Source: Nitrospirillum amazonense
GTDB lineage: Bacteria; Pseudomonadota; Alphaproteobacteria; Azospirillales; Azospirillaceae
NCBI RefSeq assembly: GCF_007828045.1
Contig: NZ_VITN01000023.1
Span: 1-64,000, forward strand
Length of the DNA stretch: 64,000 nucleotides
Direction of reading: 5' to 3'
Below are positions 45,125 through 53,615 of this stretch, piece after piece. The notes under the pieces were generated by a model that was given only the letters and a program-made list of their open reading frames with translations, did no database searches and had not been told where the DNA came from. Position 1 is the stretch's first letter, and each line of letters starts with the position of its first letter. The position numbers and the translations under genes were made by a program.

Positions 45125-45219
45125 GTGCCCTCGGCGATTTTGCGGTAGATGGTGGAGCGGCTGAGACTGGTGCGGGCGAGAACGGTTCTCAGACGGACGA
45201 TACGGTCTGGTACGAGCAT
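45121..45219 (-). pseudogene. AlpA-family regulator truncated by the IS66 insertion
   Basis: A 32-codon remnant starts MLVPDRIVRLRTVLART and continues with the HTH SLSRSTIYRKIAEGT, the conserved N-terminal half of AlpA/prophage excisionase-like DNA-binding proteins. A full protein is about 65-75 residues. The frame then runs into the IS66 end, whose GTAA gives a premature TAA. AGGAGG lies 10 bp before the ATG. The missing half is not visible on the left flank of the IS. Confidence 0.75.
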
Positions 45220-45540
45220 GGTCGCGCTGCCTCCTGCTGGATGCTTTTGACATTGCAGAGACAAGACAGAGCGAGGATTTGTCGTTGTGCAATAGATATT
45301 TAGCAGTCGTAGTAGTGTGGAGTAGTAGAGGCAAAAAATAAGTGGTCTACAGTCCGAAACCCGACCTCTGTTGAGGTCGCTGTCGTGGGCGCGATTGCTG
45401 GAGCTGGACTGCGGCTCGAGCCGATCGCGATACCGAAGCCTTGCTTGCGGCTTCCGGGTACGGGTTCAAGCTGTGGATCGCGTTCGAGACTCTTCGTCTT
45501 ACCGAGTATCGCCGACCGCGGACCTGTACCCCATGCAGCA
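45220..45540. other. Intergenic region between alpA remnant and TetR gene
   Basis: 321 bp with lower GC at 45245-45355. It holds the alpA ribosome site (45230-45235) and a small hairpin GACCTC-TGTT-GAGGTC at 45363-45378. No gene or other structure could be supported. Confidence 0.55.
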
Positions 45541-46155
45541 TTAACCGCGTCGTGTAAGCAGGACCAACTCGGCCGCTTCTTCGGCGTCTTTCAGGAGCGT
45601 CTTGCGTGGCGCGCCTAACTGCGCGTGCATCGTCAGACCGCGGGCAAGGTCGATAACCTGGCGCGCCCGCGTGGTGACAGGAAAGTCAGATGGGATTTCT
45701 CCCGCGCTGATCCCGTCACGGAAGCGGCGTTCCACGAGCGCTACGCCGCCTGCGGCGGCGTCCTTCAGAAACTGCCTGACCTCAGGGTCGTCCACGAGCG
45801 GCGCGACGCACACCATTAGGCATCCTCGGACCGACCCTTCCTCGGTCGCGACTTCCACGGCGTGTCTCAGGAAGCCGGCGATCGCTTCGCGAAGAGCCGG
45901 TGGCGAGAAGAGCGCCTTCGCTGCGCCGGCGCCCTTCCGCTCGGCGTAAGCCCGAAGGACACGCAGGAAGAGCGTCCGCTTGTCTCCGAACACGGAATAC
46001 AAGCTCTGCCGTCCTACACCCATGCCGGCGATGAGATCGTCGATCGCTACACCGTCGTAGCTTTTCGACCAAAAGATCTGCGTCGCTTTGTCCAATGCCT
46101 CGCTCTCGTCGAAGGTTCGGGGGCGCCCACGACCCCTGCTCGAATTTCTTAGCAT
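45541..46155 (-). CDS. TetR/AcrR family regulator of the SDR cassette
   Basis: 204-residue TetR protein. It starts MLRNSSRGRGRPRTFDESEALDKA, has HTH IDDLIAGMGVGRQSLYSVFGDK near residue 40 and a C-terminal TetR_C domain. The ATG at 46155 is preferred to an in-frame TTG at 46164; neither has a clear ribosome site. It is divergent from the SDR at 46272. Three copies of a GTCCAAAAAT motif lie at its own start, before that SDR and before the next SDR, making it the likely repressor of the cassette. Confidence 0.9.
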   Translation of the reverse strand: MLRNSSRGRGRPRTFDESEALDKATQIFWSKSYDGVAIDDLIAGMGVGRQSLYSVFGDKRTLFLRVLRAYAERKGAGAAKALFSPPALREAIAGFLRHAVEVATEEGSVRGCLMVCVAPLVDDPEVRQFLKDAAAGGVALVERRFRDGISAGEIPSDFPVTTRARQVIDLARGLTMHAQLGAPRKTLLKDAEEAAELVLLTRRG

Positions 46156-46170
46156 TTGGTCCAAAAATCC
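46156..46170. promoter_or_regulatory. GTCCAAAAAT motif, copy 1 (tetR start)
   Basis: TTGGTCCAAAAATCC directly abuts the tetR ATG. It includes a 9-bp palindrome TTGGTCCAA. Confidence 0.5.
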
Positions 46171-46204
46171 TTGACCACAAGTTCTATCCCTAATATATGA
46201 GGAA

Positions 46205-46219
46205 CTAGTCCAAAAATAG
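46205..46219. promoter_or_regulatory. GTCCAAAAAT motif, copy 2 (SDR promoter)
   Basis: CTAGTCCAAAAATAG lies 53 bp upstream of the SDR at 46272 in the divergent gap. Confidence 0.5.
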
Positions 46220-46271
46220 CAAGCTGGCTCATGACCTCACGTTCCGACCTTCTCTCACGACGGACCCAAAT

Positions 46272-47246
46272 ATGAGACATTCAATCGCTTTGGTCACCGG
46301 CACTACGTCCGGGCTCGGTTATGCCGCAGCTCGCTTGCTCGCCGATGGGGGATGGCAGGAGGTCATCGTAACGGGGCGCAGCCTGGCCAAGACCAAGGAA
46401 ACGGCCGCCCAGCTCGCCGACGAGACCAAGAAGCGGATCTTCACGCCGCTCGAGCTTGATCTGAACAGGGCCGCCAGCGCCAAGTCTGCGGTCGCCGAGC
46501 TGGTCAAGCGCGGTCGGCCGATCGATTTCCTGCTGCTCAATGCCGGACTGGTCCCAACCAAGAAGCGCCTGATCACGGCGGAGGGCGTTGAAGCCTCCCA
46601 GGCCCCGCTTATCGGCCATCATGAACTGACCGTTGGGCTACTCAACGCCAACCTGCTGAGCCCCGAGGCGCGGATTGTCATCACCAGCGCGGAGCCGGCC
46701 CGTGGGGGTGTGCCCATGTTCAAATATACCGACCTGCCGGCGTTCGCAGCCAAATACTACGGGGGCGACCAAACCGCGGCTGCTGAAGCCCTCATCCGCA
46801 GCGGACCAAACGTGAGGTACTCGCCCAACACGGCGTATGCCGACGCGAAGCTTATGATCGCCTGGTGGGCCGCGGCGCTGGCGCGCCGACTACCGTCCGA
46901 TATGGCCGTCTACGCTGTCTCGCCCGGTGCGTCGAACGCCACCAACGTCGCGCGAAACGCTGGCCCGTTGTTGAAGTATCTGATGATTCCGATCGTGAAC
47001 CTCATTCCCGGCATGAATCAGACGCCGGAGGTTGCGGCCAGTCGCTACATCCAGGCGTCGGAGTTCGGGACCGACGCCTCAGGGCAATTCTTCGCCTCGG
47101 CCAAAGGGAAGTTCTCAGGCCCGATGGAACTACAGCGAGAGCCACACCTCCACGTTCGCGCCAGCCAGGAAGCCGCATGGCGCGCCGTCGTCAAGGTCTC
47201 CGGCGCCGACCTGTCTCACCCGGCATCCTTGAGCGCGGTGTCCTGA
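46272..47246 (+). CDS. SDR family NAD(P)-dependent oxidoreductase (retinol-dehydrogenase-like)
   Basis: 324-residue extended-length SDR. It has cofactor motif TGTTSGLGYAAARLL near residue 9, LLNAGLVP near 88, a serine in VITSAEPARGG and a tyrosine-lysine pair in AYADAKLMIAWW near 200. It has a long C-terminal part compared with classical 250-residue SDRs, like protochlorophyllide reductase and retinol dehydrogenase relatives. First gene of a TetR-linked cassette inside the presumed island. Substrate unknown. Confidence 0.9.
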   Translation: MRHSIALVTGTTSGLGYAAARLLADGGWQEVIVTGRSLAKTKETAAQLADETKKRIFTPLELDLNRAASAKSAVAELVKRGRPIDFLLLNAGLVPTKKRLITAEGVEASQAPLIGHHELTVGLLNANLLSPEARIVITSAEPARGGVPMFKYTDLPAFAAKYYGGDQTAAAEALIRSGPNVRYSPNTAYADAKLMIAWWAAALARRLPSDMAVYAVSPGASNATNVARNAGPLLKYLMIPIVNLIPGMNQTPEVAASRYIQASEFGTDASGQFFASAKGKFSGPMELQREPHLHVRASQEAAWRAVVKVSGADLSHPASLSAVS

Positions 47247-47284
47247 CACCTGACCGCTGTCGCGTCGCAGAAATATCATCAGAA

Positions 47285-47299
47285 ATTGTCCAAAAATCC
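47285..47299. promoter_or_regulatory. GTCCAAAAAT motif, copy 3 (second SDR promoter)
   Basis: ATTGTCCAAAAATCC lies 32 bp upstream of the SDR at 47331. It shares 11 consecutive bases with copies 1 and 2. Confidence 0.5.
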
Positions 47300-47330
47300 A
47301 CAGGCGCAATGGCGTCCCAGGAGAATGTGA

Positions 47331-48077
47331 ATGGTACGGCATCAAGATAAGAAAGTGGTGATCCTCGGCGGCACCAGCGGCATGGGTCTCGCGACCGCAA
47401 AGATGCTCCTCGCTGAAGGCGCACGCGTTCTGGTGACAGGCCGCTCGCAAGCCGGGCTAGACTCAGCGAAGCAGGAGCTTGGGACTGACGCCCTTGTGGT
47501 TTCGAGCGACGCGCGATCGTTGACCGATATCGACGCCCTCGTCGCCCTGGTGAAGGCCGAGTTCGACACCATCGACCTGCTTTTCGTGAACGCGGGGTTC
47601 AGCACCCCAGCGCCACTCGCGAACGTCACCGAGGCCATCTACGACGAGATGTTCAACCTCAACGCCAAGGGGCCGTTCTTCGCGGTCCAGAAGTTCGCGC
47701 CGCTCATCAACCGAGGCGGCTCCGTCGTCCTCACGACCTCGGTCGCCAACGTCAAGGGCCTGCCCGGGCAGGCCACTTATGGCGCCGCCAAAGCGGCGCT
47801 GCGATCCTTGGCTCGGACGCTCGCGACCGAGCTGCTTCCCCAGGACATCCGCGTCAATGCCGTGTCGCCCGGTCCCATCGCCACGCCGATCCTCGACAAG
47901 GTGTTTCCCGATAAGAACATGGCCGCCCAGGTCCGGGAGAAGACGATCGGCATGATCCCGATGAAGCGTTTCGGGACCTCGGAAGAGATCGCGAAAGCCG
48001 TCCTCTTCCTCGCATTCGACGCGACCTTCACGACCGGTCTTGAGATTCCGGTCGATGGCGGCTGGTCGCAACTCTGA
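47331..48077 (+). CDS. SDR family oxidoreductase
   Basis: 248-residue classical SDR. It has GGTSGMGLATAKMLL near residue 14, FVNAGFS near 86, TTSVANVKG with the catalytic Ser, YGAAKAAL for Tyr and Lys near 150, and C-terminal LEIPVDGGWSQL. Its ribosome site is GGAGAATG-like just before the ATG. It is followed within 13 bp by a cupin gene. Similar in overall form to the SDR at 49444 in the same cassette, suggesting two related steps. Confidence 0.92.
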   Translation: MVRHQDKKVVILGGTSGMGLATAKMLLAEGARVLVTGRSQAGLDSAKQELGTDALVVSSDARSLTDIDALVALVKAEFDTIDLLFVNAGFSTPAPLANVTEAIYDEMFNLNAKGPFFAVQKFAPLINRGGSVVLTTSVANVKGLPGQATYGAAKAALRSLARTLATELLPQDIRVNAVSPGPIATPILDKVFPDKNMAAQVREKTIGMIPMKRFGTSEEIAKAVLFLAFDATFTTGLEIPVDGGWSQL

Positions 48078-48090
48078 GGGGGCGCGTGAA

Positions 48091-48621
48091 ATGAAGATGC
48101 GACGAATTGTGAGCGCCGAGACCAAGGCTGGTGTCGTCATGCAAGTGGACGATCTTCTCGACACCGAAACCGCCGATCGGGTCACGAATATCTGGGGCTT
48201 CGACAAGATTCTCGAGCTGCCCCTTACGCCTGAGCAAGTTCTCGGTGAATACAAGCGGCTTGGGATCTTCGGGCCAAAGGATTCAGTCCGCGTCGATCTC
48301 CAGATCGTTCCCCCTGAGAAAGCGGGCGAGACGGATCTCGGGGCCTTGATGGCCAAGATTGATTTCGGCACCGGCGGAGGTATGACCCCAAGCGAACTCG
48401 GCGGTGCGATGCACCGGACCGACACCGTCGACCTCGCGGTGGTGCTCAAGGGCGAAGTGGATATCGCCTATCCGGGAGAAGACGGCGAAGTGCACTCAGT
48501 CACGGCCAAGGAGGGCGACTTCTTCGTTCAGAATGGAGCCTTCCACGAATTCCACAACCGGTCGGACGCCCCGTGCGTGATCCTCATGTTCGTTTTCGGG
48601 GCCGAGAGGCAGGCAACCTGA
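48091..48621 (+). CDS. Cupin domain-containing protein
   Basis: 176-residue protein. The C-terminal half is a single cupin barrel with AMHRTDTVDLAVVLKGEVDI and a second motif GDFFVQNGAFHEFHNRS, which carry the usual metal-binding His and Glu pattern in part. The N-terminal 70 residues are not typical of the fold and may form a dimer arm. The ATG at 48091 is 13 bp after the SDR stop. Likely co-transcribed with the flanking genes; it could be a dioxygenase, isomerase or sensor. Confidence 0.87.
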   Translation: MKMRRIVSAETKAGVVMQVDDLLDTETADRVTNIWGFDKILELPLTPEQVLGEYKRLGIFGPKDSVRVDLQIVPPEKAGETDLGALMAKIDFGTGGGMTPSELGGAMHRTDTVDLAVVLKGEVDIAYPGEDGEVHSVTAKEGDFFVQNGAFHEFHNRSDAPCVILMFVFGAERQAT

Positions 48622-48632
48622 GCGGCAACGAT

Positions 48633-49433
48633 ATGAATGTTCCTGTTATTGTCATCGACGGCGTGACGAAGCTTCCTCCTGAAGCTAACGGCGGCGTCGT
48701 CCTTGGCGGGTCGAACGCCACGGCATACGCGGCGTATTTCTCGGCAAAGGCTGGCGCTCGCGCTGCTATTCATCATGACTGCGGCATTGGTCGGGATGAG
48801 GCGGGCGTCAGAGGCCTGCCCTGGGCGGACCAACATGGCATGGCCATGGCCGCCGTCGCAGCCGCCAGCGCCCGGGTCGGCGACGCCGCAGACATGCTCA
48901 AGCGTGGAATCATCAGTCGCGCCAACAAACTTGCGGCTGCGTCTGGTGTCGAGAACGGGCAGACCGTCGCGCAAGCCGTGGAACGTCTGAAATCCGCGCC
49001 TTGGCCCCACGACACAAACATGGAGGCGCCGATTGAGCGACGGACCTTTATCCACGGCGTCCTCTGCATAGGCTCCATCTCGCTCGGTACTCCGGAAGAT
49101 GCAGGTCTGGTCGTTGCGAGCGGCAGTCATGGCGGCGCAACGGCCGCGCCAATGACGAGTGCGTTCAGGCCACGTCTCGTCTTTTTCAGTGACGCCGGTT
49201 TCGGCGCCGATCGCGCGGGCGTCGCCAGCCTTCCCATTCTCGATTCCGATGGGATCGCCGCCGCGACGGTCTCCGCAGAGTCGGCGTGTATCGGCGACGG
49301 GGAGTCGACACTGACGCAGGGCGTTATCTCGGCCGTGAATGAAACGGCGCACCGATTGGGCATCAGGGTCGGGGAGAAGGCCCTGAGCGCAGCGCGCACC
49401 GTGGCGGAGAGACCAACTCTGCACCCAAAATAA
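48633..49433 (+). CDS. Hypothetical protein with internal duplication
   Basis: 266-residue protein I cannot assign to a named family. It is made of two similar halves, about residues 22-117 and 158-256. Matching points are HHDCGIGRDEAG versus FSDAGFGADRAG, LPWADQHGMAMAAVAAASARVGD versus LPILDSDGIAAATVSAESACIGD, and RGIISRANKLA versus QGVISAVNETA. No signal peptide or membrane segment is seen. It starts 11 bp after the cupin stop and ends 10 bp before the next SDR, so it belongs to the operon. Confidence 0.82.
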   Translation: MNVPVIVIDGVTKLPPEANGGVVLGGSNATAYAAYFSAKAGARAAIHHDCGIGRDEAGVRGLPWADQHGMAMAAVAAASARVGDAADMLKRGIISRANKLAAASGVENGQTVAQAVERLKSAPWPHDTNMEAPIERRTFIHGVLCIGSISLGTPEDAGLVVASGSHGGATAAPMTSAFRPRLVFFSDAGFGADRAGVASLPILDSDGIAAATVSAESACIGDGESTLTQGVISAVNETAHRLGIRVGEKALSAARTVAERPTLHPK

Positions 49434-49443
49434 AGGAAACAGA

Positions 49444-50190
49444 ATGTTGCTGTTGAAAAACAAGATAGCTGTCGTCACGGGCGGCACCAGCGGCATCGGT
49501 CTCGCGACCGCCCAACGGTTCGTTGAGCAGGGCGCCTATGTGTTCATCGCCGGGCGACGGCAGGACAAGATCGACAAGGCTGTCGCCGAGATCGGCGACA
49601 ACGTCACCGGCGTAAAGACCGACATCGCCAAGCTTGATGATCTCGACCGTCTCTACGAGACCGTCGCGGAAAAGGGAAAGATCGACGTGCTTTTCGCGGG
49701 CGCGGCCTTCGTCGAAAAGACGATGACCGCCACTGCGACGCCCGAGCACTTCGACAAGACCTTCAACACCAATGCCCGCGGCACCTATTTCACCGTCCAG
49801 AAAGCGCTGCCTTACCTGAATGACGGTGCTTCGATCATCCTCGTGGCGGCGGCCGGGAAGAATAAAGGCTTCCCGGGCCGCAGCGCCTACAGCGCGACCA
49901 AGGCCGCGATCCGGTCATTCGCGCGGACCTGGACCAGCGAACTCAAGCATCGGGGGATCAGGACGAACGTGTTGAGCCCCGGCGCGGTCGACACGCCCAT
50001 GTTTGACAGTCAGTTCCCCGCCGGGGAGGGCGCGGCCGAAGCCAGAAAGCAGATCGTCGCGATGACGCCATTGGGGCGCCTGGCGTACCCCGATGAGATC
50101 GCCTGCGCGGCTTTGTTCCTCGCCTCAGACCTCAGCAGCTACGTCGCCGGCATCGACCTTCCTGTCGATGGCGGCCTGACGGCTGTCTAG
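49444..50190 (+). CDS. SDR family oxidoreductase
   Basis: 248-residue classical SDR. It has TGGTSGIGLATAQRF near residue 12, LFAGAAFVEK in place of the usual NNAG near 82, a serine-poor ILVAAAGKNKG where the catalytic Ser strand normally lies, then YSATKAAIRSFART with Tyr and Lys, and VDGGLTAV at the end. The altered NNAG and Ser positions suggest modified catalysis or binding. AAAGGAAA precedes the ATG. Last gene of the cassette. Confidence 0.9.
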   Translation: MLLLKNKIAVVTGGTSGIGLATAQRFVEQGAYVFIAGRRQDKIDKAVAEIGDNVTGVKTDIAKLDDLDRLYETVAEKGKIDVLFAGAAFVEKTMTATATPEHFDKTFNTNARGTYFTVQKALPYLNDGASIILVAAAGKNKGFPGRSAYSATKAAIRSFARTWTSELKHRGIRTNVLSPGAVDTPMFDSQFPAGEGAAEARKQIVAMTPLGRLAYPDEIACAALFLASDLSSYVAGIDLPVDGGLTAV

Positions 50191-50218
50191 CCCGAAGGAT
50201 TTAGCGCCGCACCCAACG

Positions 50219-51073
50219 TCATTCCCCGAGGAGCCTCTGATGACGCACACAGCAATGGAGTGCGCCCCTTGGGGTGGACACCGCTGGTATAAAAGATTGA
50301 CGGTAACGTCGGGCCTCGCCATTTTTCGAGCCTTCCCCGCCCAGGCCACGGATCGTCATCACCCGTCTATCCAAGTCGATGTCCCGCCATCCGAGCGAGC
50401 ACAGTTCGCCTTGGCGCGCCGCCGTCTCGATAGCCAACCGAGTTAAAGGAACCACCAGAGCCGCGTGGCGTCCTGCCGCAAGCGCCTTGAACAGCGTGTC
50501 CTCCTCGGCGGGACAGTCCTCCTGTCCCGCGATGATGCGGGCCGGCTGAAGGCGCCGGTCCCGCTTTCGATCGGCGCCCTTGGGACGGGCCGTAAGCTTG
50601 GAGGAGGCCACGTTGTCCACCACGTGGACGGACCACTCTGCCCGGGCGTGATTGATGATGGTGGCGATCAGATTCAACCGCCTGACGATGGTGGCCGGGG
50701 CGTAGCCGTTGGCCGCCATCCGCTCACGGAAGGCCGCCACATCCCGGGAGGCGAGCATGGTCATGCGGAGCTGGCTGATCTGGTCATCCAGGATCACCGC
50801 CAGGTGACCTAACTCCTTGTCGCCACCGCGCTTGGTCGGAGTGATCTCCGCTTGGTACCGGCGAATCAGATCGCCCAGAGTATTACGCTCCGCATCGGCG
50901 CGATCGACGAACACGCCGCGAGACAGCTCCGATTCCATGTCGGCCGCCCAGCGCTTCGCGTCGGTCCTGGTCTCAAAAGTCTTGGACTGCGCAGGGAAAC
51001 CCACGCGCCGGATCTTGACCTGATAGCCGATGACCTGGCCTTCACGGTTCTTCCGGGGGGTGATCGTCGCCAT
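50219..51073 (-). pseudogene. Tyrosine recombinase (phage-type integrase), C-terminally truncated
   Basis: 284 residues from MATITPRKNREGQ. An N-terminal arm-binding segment and SAM-like core-binding domain (residues about 60-150) precede the start of the catalytic domain, with the first catalytic Arg in ETAARQGELCSLGW. After GGEGSKNGEARR (near 50310) family similarity stops and the protein ends with unrelated residues. The HxxR and Tyr motifs are lost, so it cannot be active. It lies 84 bp from a tRNA-Glu gene, the classic integrase position. Confidence 0.82.
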
Positions 51074-51156
51074 GGGACAGGGGGCCTCCGAGAAGGTGAC
51101 CTCGGATCCACTTGTCCCAAATTGTCCCGCAAAATCCACCCAAGCCGCTGGAAGCG

Positions 51157-51232
<76 letters not shown>

Positions 51233-51280
51233 ATGAGGCGGATGGAGGGTAGTCCATCCTATCTGCGGCCATCCGGTGGA

Positions 51281-51356
<76 letters not shown>

Positions 51357-51367
51357 GGCGGGGTGGA

Positions 51368-51396
51368 TACATAATGATCCGGCCCCGATAAGGCAA
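51368..51396 (-). promoter_or_regulatory. Promoter of the tRNA-Glu pair
   Basis: On the minus strand, TTGCCT (51396-51391), 17 bp and TATGTA (51373-51368) give a good sigma-70 pattern. It ends 11 bp before the first tRNA base. Confidence 0.6.
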
Positions 51397-51489
51397 GCGG
51401 ATAAAAAGCCCCGCCCACCGGTTTTCGCGCATAGGGGGTCTGCCTGTTGGCGCGGCCGGATCGGGCGGGAAAACGGTGATGATTCCCGG

Positions 51490-53001
51490 TCAGCGGAAGC
51501 GTTCGATGGCGCGTTCCGCCTTCAGGATCAGGTCCAGCATGGGTTCGGTCTTGGGCATGGAGCGCAAGACCTTCTCCAGCGCCTGCAACTGGGCGGAGAC
51601 GGCCTTGTTCTTGCCGCGCGCCCGCAGATATTCGAAACGGAAATTAATGGCCGTCTGGAAGGTGGCCTCCAAATCCGCCTCCTTTGCGCGGATAGACCGG
51701 TCGAAGCCTTCCTTTTCCGCCACCTTGCGGCAGGCGGTGAACAGGGTCGCGGCGGCCTGGGCCACCGACACCTCGTCATCCGTGGGGCTGTGGGCCATGT
51801 CAGGCACCAGCCGTACCTCCAGCTTCTCGCGCACTTCCCTCTGGGGCAGCACCAGGGCCGCGTCGCGAACCGCCACGCTGGCGAACTGGTCGGCCGCCTG
51901 GGCCACCTTCTGCCGGGCCTCGACCATCATGGTCTCCCATCCGGCGTTGCCGAACTCCCTCACCTCTTCCGCCATGCCCTGCACCATGGCACCGGCGTCG
52001 GAGATGAGGCGGGCGCAAGTCATCAGCCAGACCCGCCGGGTCATGCCGCGATCGCCCGCCGCCGTGCGCCCGATCTCCGCCAAGGTGCGGGTAAGGTCGC
52101 CGAACAGCTTGGCCGGAATCATCTGCAGGCCGGCGTTGTCGCCGCCGGCCCGCAGCAGATCGGCCGACAGGAGGCGCACCAGGCGCAGCGACTGCCACGG
52201 CTGGGCCAGCAGGCGCAACAGGCCGTGGAAGTAATAGTCCACCACCTCGCGGTCGGCGGCGTGCAGGTGTATGTAGCCGTTCTTGGCGATGACCGTGCCC
52301 TGGGGGTTGAAGTCGTGCACCCGGCCGTCCGCCGTGCGGGGGCACACCGCCCGGATCTGGTCGAACCAGGGGGTCAGCAGCGGATCCAGCCCCAGGATGC
52401 GCGCGATCTCCGCCGTGTCCTCGAACGCACGCTCGCTGCCCAGCAACACCTCCACCTCGCGCTTGCGCACGGCGGACTGCGCCGCCTCCGCCAACAGGAT
52501 GGTGGTGGCCTCCGCCGCGATGCTGCGGCCGAACTGGACGACGGCGTCGATCTCGTCCTGTCGTTCCGACGCCACGGCGTTGCGATACTCCGCCGTGGCC
52601 GCCGCCAGGCGCGGGCGATAGGGGGACCCCATGAGCAGGCGCCACCAAGGCGCCAGGCTGGACCGGGCCACCACCGCGCGGCGCACCCCGCCCACGGAGT
52701 CGGCGTCGATCAGGTAGGGTTCCAGGCAGACGCACAGCGCCCGCTGGAAAGTGGGCACGCGCACGGGCCGCAGGCTGCGCAGCATGGGCCGCAGGCAGGT
52801 CAGAATCTGTTCGTCGGAGGCGGCCCCGGTCTCCGTCGCGCGAGCCTTCTCCACCGCTGCGGCCACACGGACCAGCGACCCCTCATCCAGGGTGCGGAAG
52901 TGGGTTTCCAGGCGGCTGAGCGTCGATTCCGGCGCCGCCGCGTCAGCCGGCGCTTCCGGCGCGGCCGCAACCACCCGTTTCGTTCCAGGCTGTCCCGACA
53001 T
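51490..53001 (-). CDS. Conserved hypothetical protein, 503 residues
   Basis: Cytosolic, mostly helical protein with no signal peptide or membrane helix. An Ala/Pro-rich N-terminal tail (residues about 8-27) is followed by long amphipathic helices. I recognise no catalytic motif or named family. GAGGGGG lies before the ATG at 53001; the frame stays open further upstream to 53469, but without a better start. It is separated from the tRNA genes by about 130 bp and appears to be single. Confidence 0.78.
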   Translation of the reverse strand: MSGQPGTKRVVAAAPEAPADAAAPESTLSRLETHFRTLDEGSLVRVAAAVEKARATETGAASDEQILTCLRPMLRSLRPVRVPTFQRALCVCLEPYLIDADSVGGVRRAVVARSSLAPWWRLLMGSPYRPRLAAATAEYRNAVASERQDEIDAVVQFGRSIAAEATTILLAEAAQSAVRKREVEVLLGSERAFEDTAEIARILGLDPLLTPWFDQIRAVCPRTADGRVHDFNPQGTVIAKNGYIHLHAADREVVDYYFHGLLRLLAQPWQSLRLVRLLSADLLRAGGDNAGLQMIPAKLFGDLTRTLAEIGRTAAGDRGMTRRVWLMTCARLISDAGAMVQGMAEEVREFGNAGWETMMVEARQKVAQAADQFASVAVRDAALVLPQREVREKLEVRLVPDMAHSPTDDEVSVAQAAATLFTACRKVAEKEGFDRSIRAKEADLEATFQTAINFRFEYLRARGKNKAVSAQLQALEKVLRSMPKTEPMLDLILKAERAIERFR

Positions 53002-53432
53002 CAATACCCCCTCATCCCACCCGGATGTCCTCGTCGGCTGCCCGGGCGGAGCCTTGGAACTTTCCCGCGTTGTAATGATCGGCCCTTTAATTTTTATGGT
53101 CGCCGGACATTCGACAGCCCGCCGAGAGTAACGACAGGATGGAACGGCCTTTCGTGCGTAAGGATCGTTTAATGCAGCGCCGCTGTCAATCCAGTCGCGC
53201 CCATGACCGGAAAATGATGAACCCATGACAGCATCGTTGCCACCAAGCATAAACTGACACCGGCAGACATCGCTACTTCCGATATGGCAGAATGAACCGG
53301 TCAATAATTTGACAGGCATTGGCAATGGAGAGGGAGCAATAGGCCCGCGATTCAGGGCGGCTGGAAAGATAGTTTTGGTTAAACCACCCCACACAACGGC
53401 ATTTAGCCGTTGGCGCGGGGGATAAGCGCGAC

Positions 53433-53447
53433 TGACACCTAGTGTCA
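53433..53447. promoter_or_regulatory. 15-bp palindrome TGACAC-CTA-GTGTCA
   Basis: A perfect 6-bp inverted repeat with a 3-base centre. It is 432 bp upstream of the unknown gene at 53001. The binding protein is not known. Confidence 0.35.
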
Positions 53448-53499
53448 ACACCGTCACGTCAGGCGACATACATCCGGTTGGAAGCGGAAAATACGCAAA

Positions 53500-53534
53500 T
53501 CACCGCCACCGCAGCCACGGTGGGGTGGCGGTGA
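53500..53534 (-). terminator. Hairpin downstream of recJ
   Basis: 11-bp stem (TCACCGCCACC with its complement) and 13-base loop, 82 bp beyond the recJ stop. Read on the minus strand it is followed by a weak TTTG and TTTT. Confidence 0.45.
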
Positions 53535-53615
53535 CGACTTTCTTACTTTCGTACAGTGGCCAACGGCGCAAACGCGCCGCGCCGCCTTATCCGACCGGGA
53601 TAAATGTCACCGGCT

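Larger units (their letters stand above)
53002..53615. other. 614-bp intergenic region between recJ and the unknown gene
   Basis: It contains the palindrome TGACAC-CTA-GTGTCA at 53433-53447, a possible operator for an unidentified regulator, and a strong hairpin at 53500-53534. Lower GC around 53190-53410. No gene is supported. Confidence 0.55.

Noticed and set aside
42501-45132. 8-bp target duplication around IS66
   Set aside because: The flanking octamers do not match, and shifting the ends by a few bases does not help.
45347-45541. 64-codon minus-strand frame next to the TetR gene
   Set aside because: No ribosome site or recognisable sequence; Arg/Ser/Gln-rich composition.
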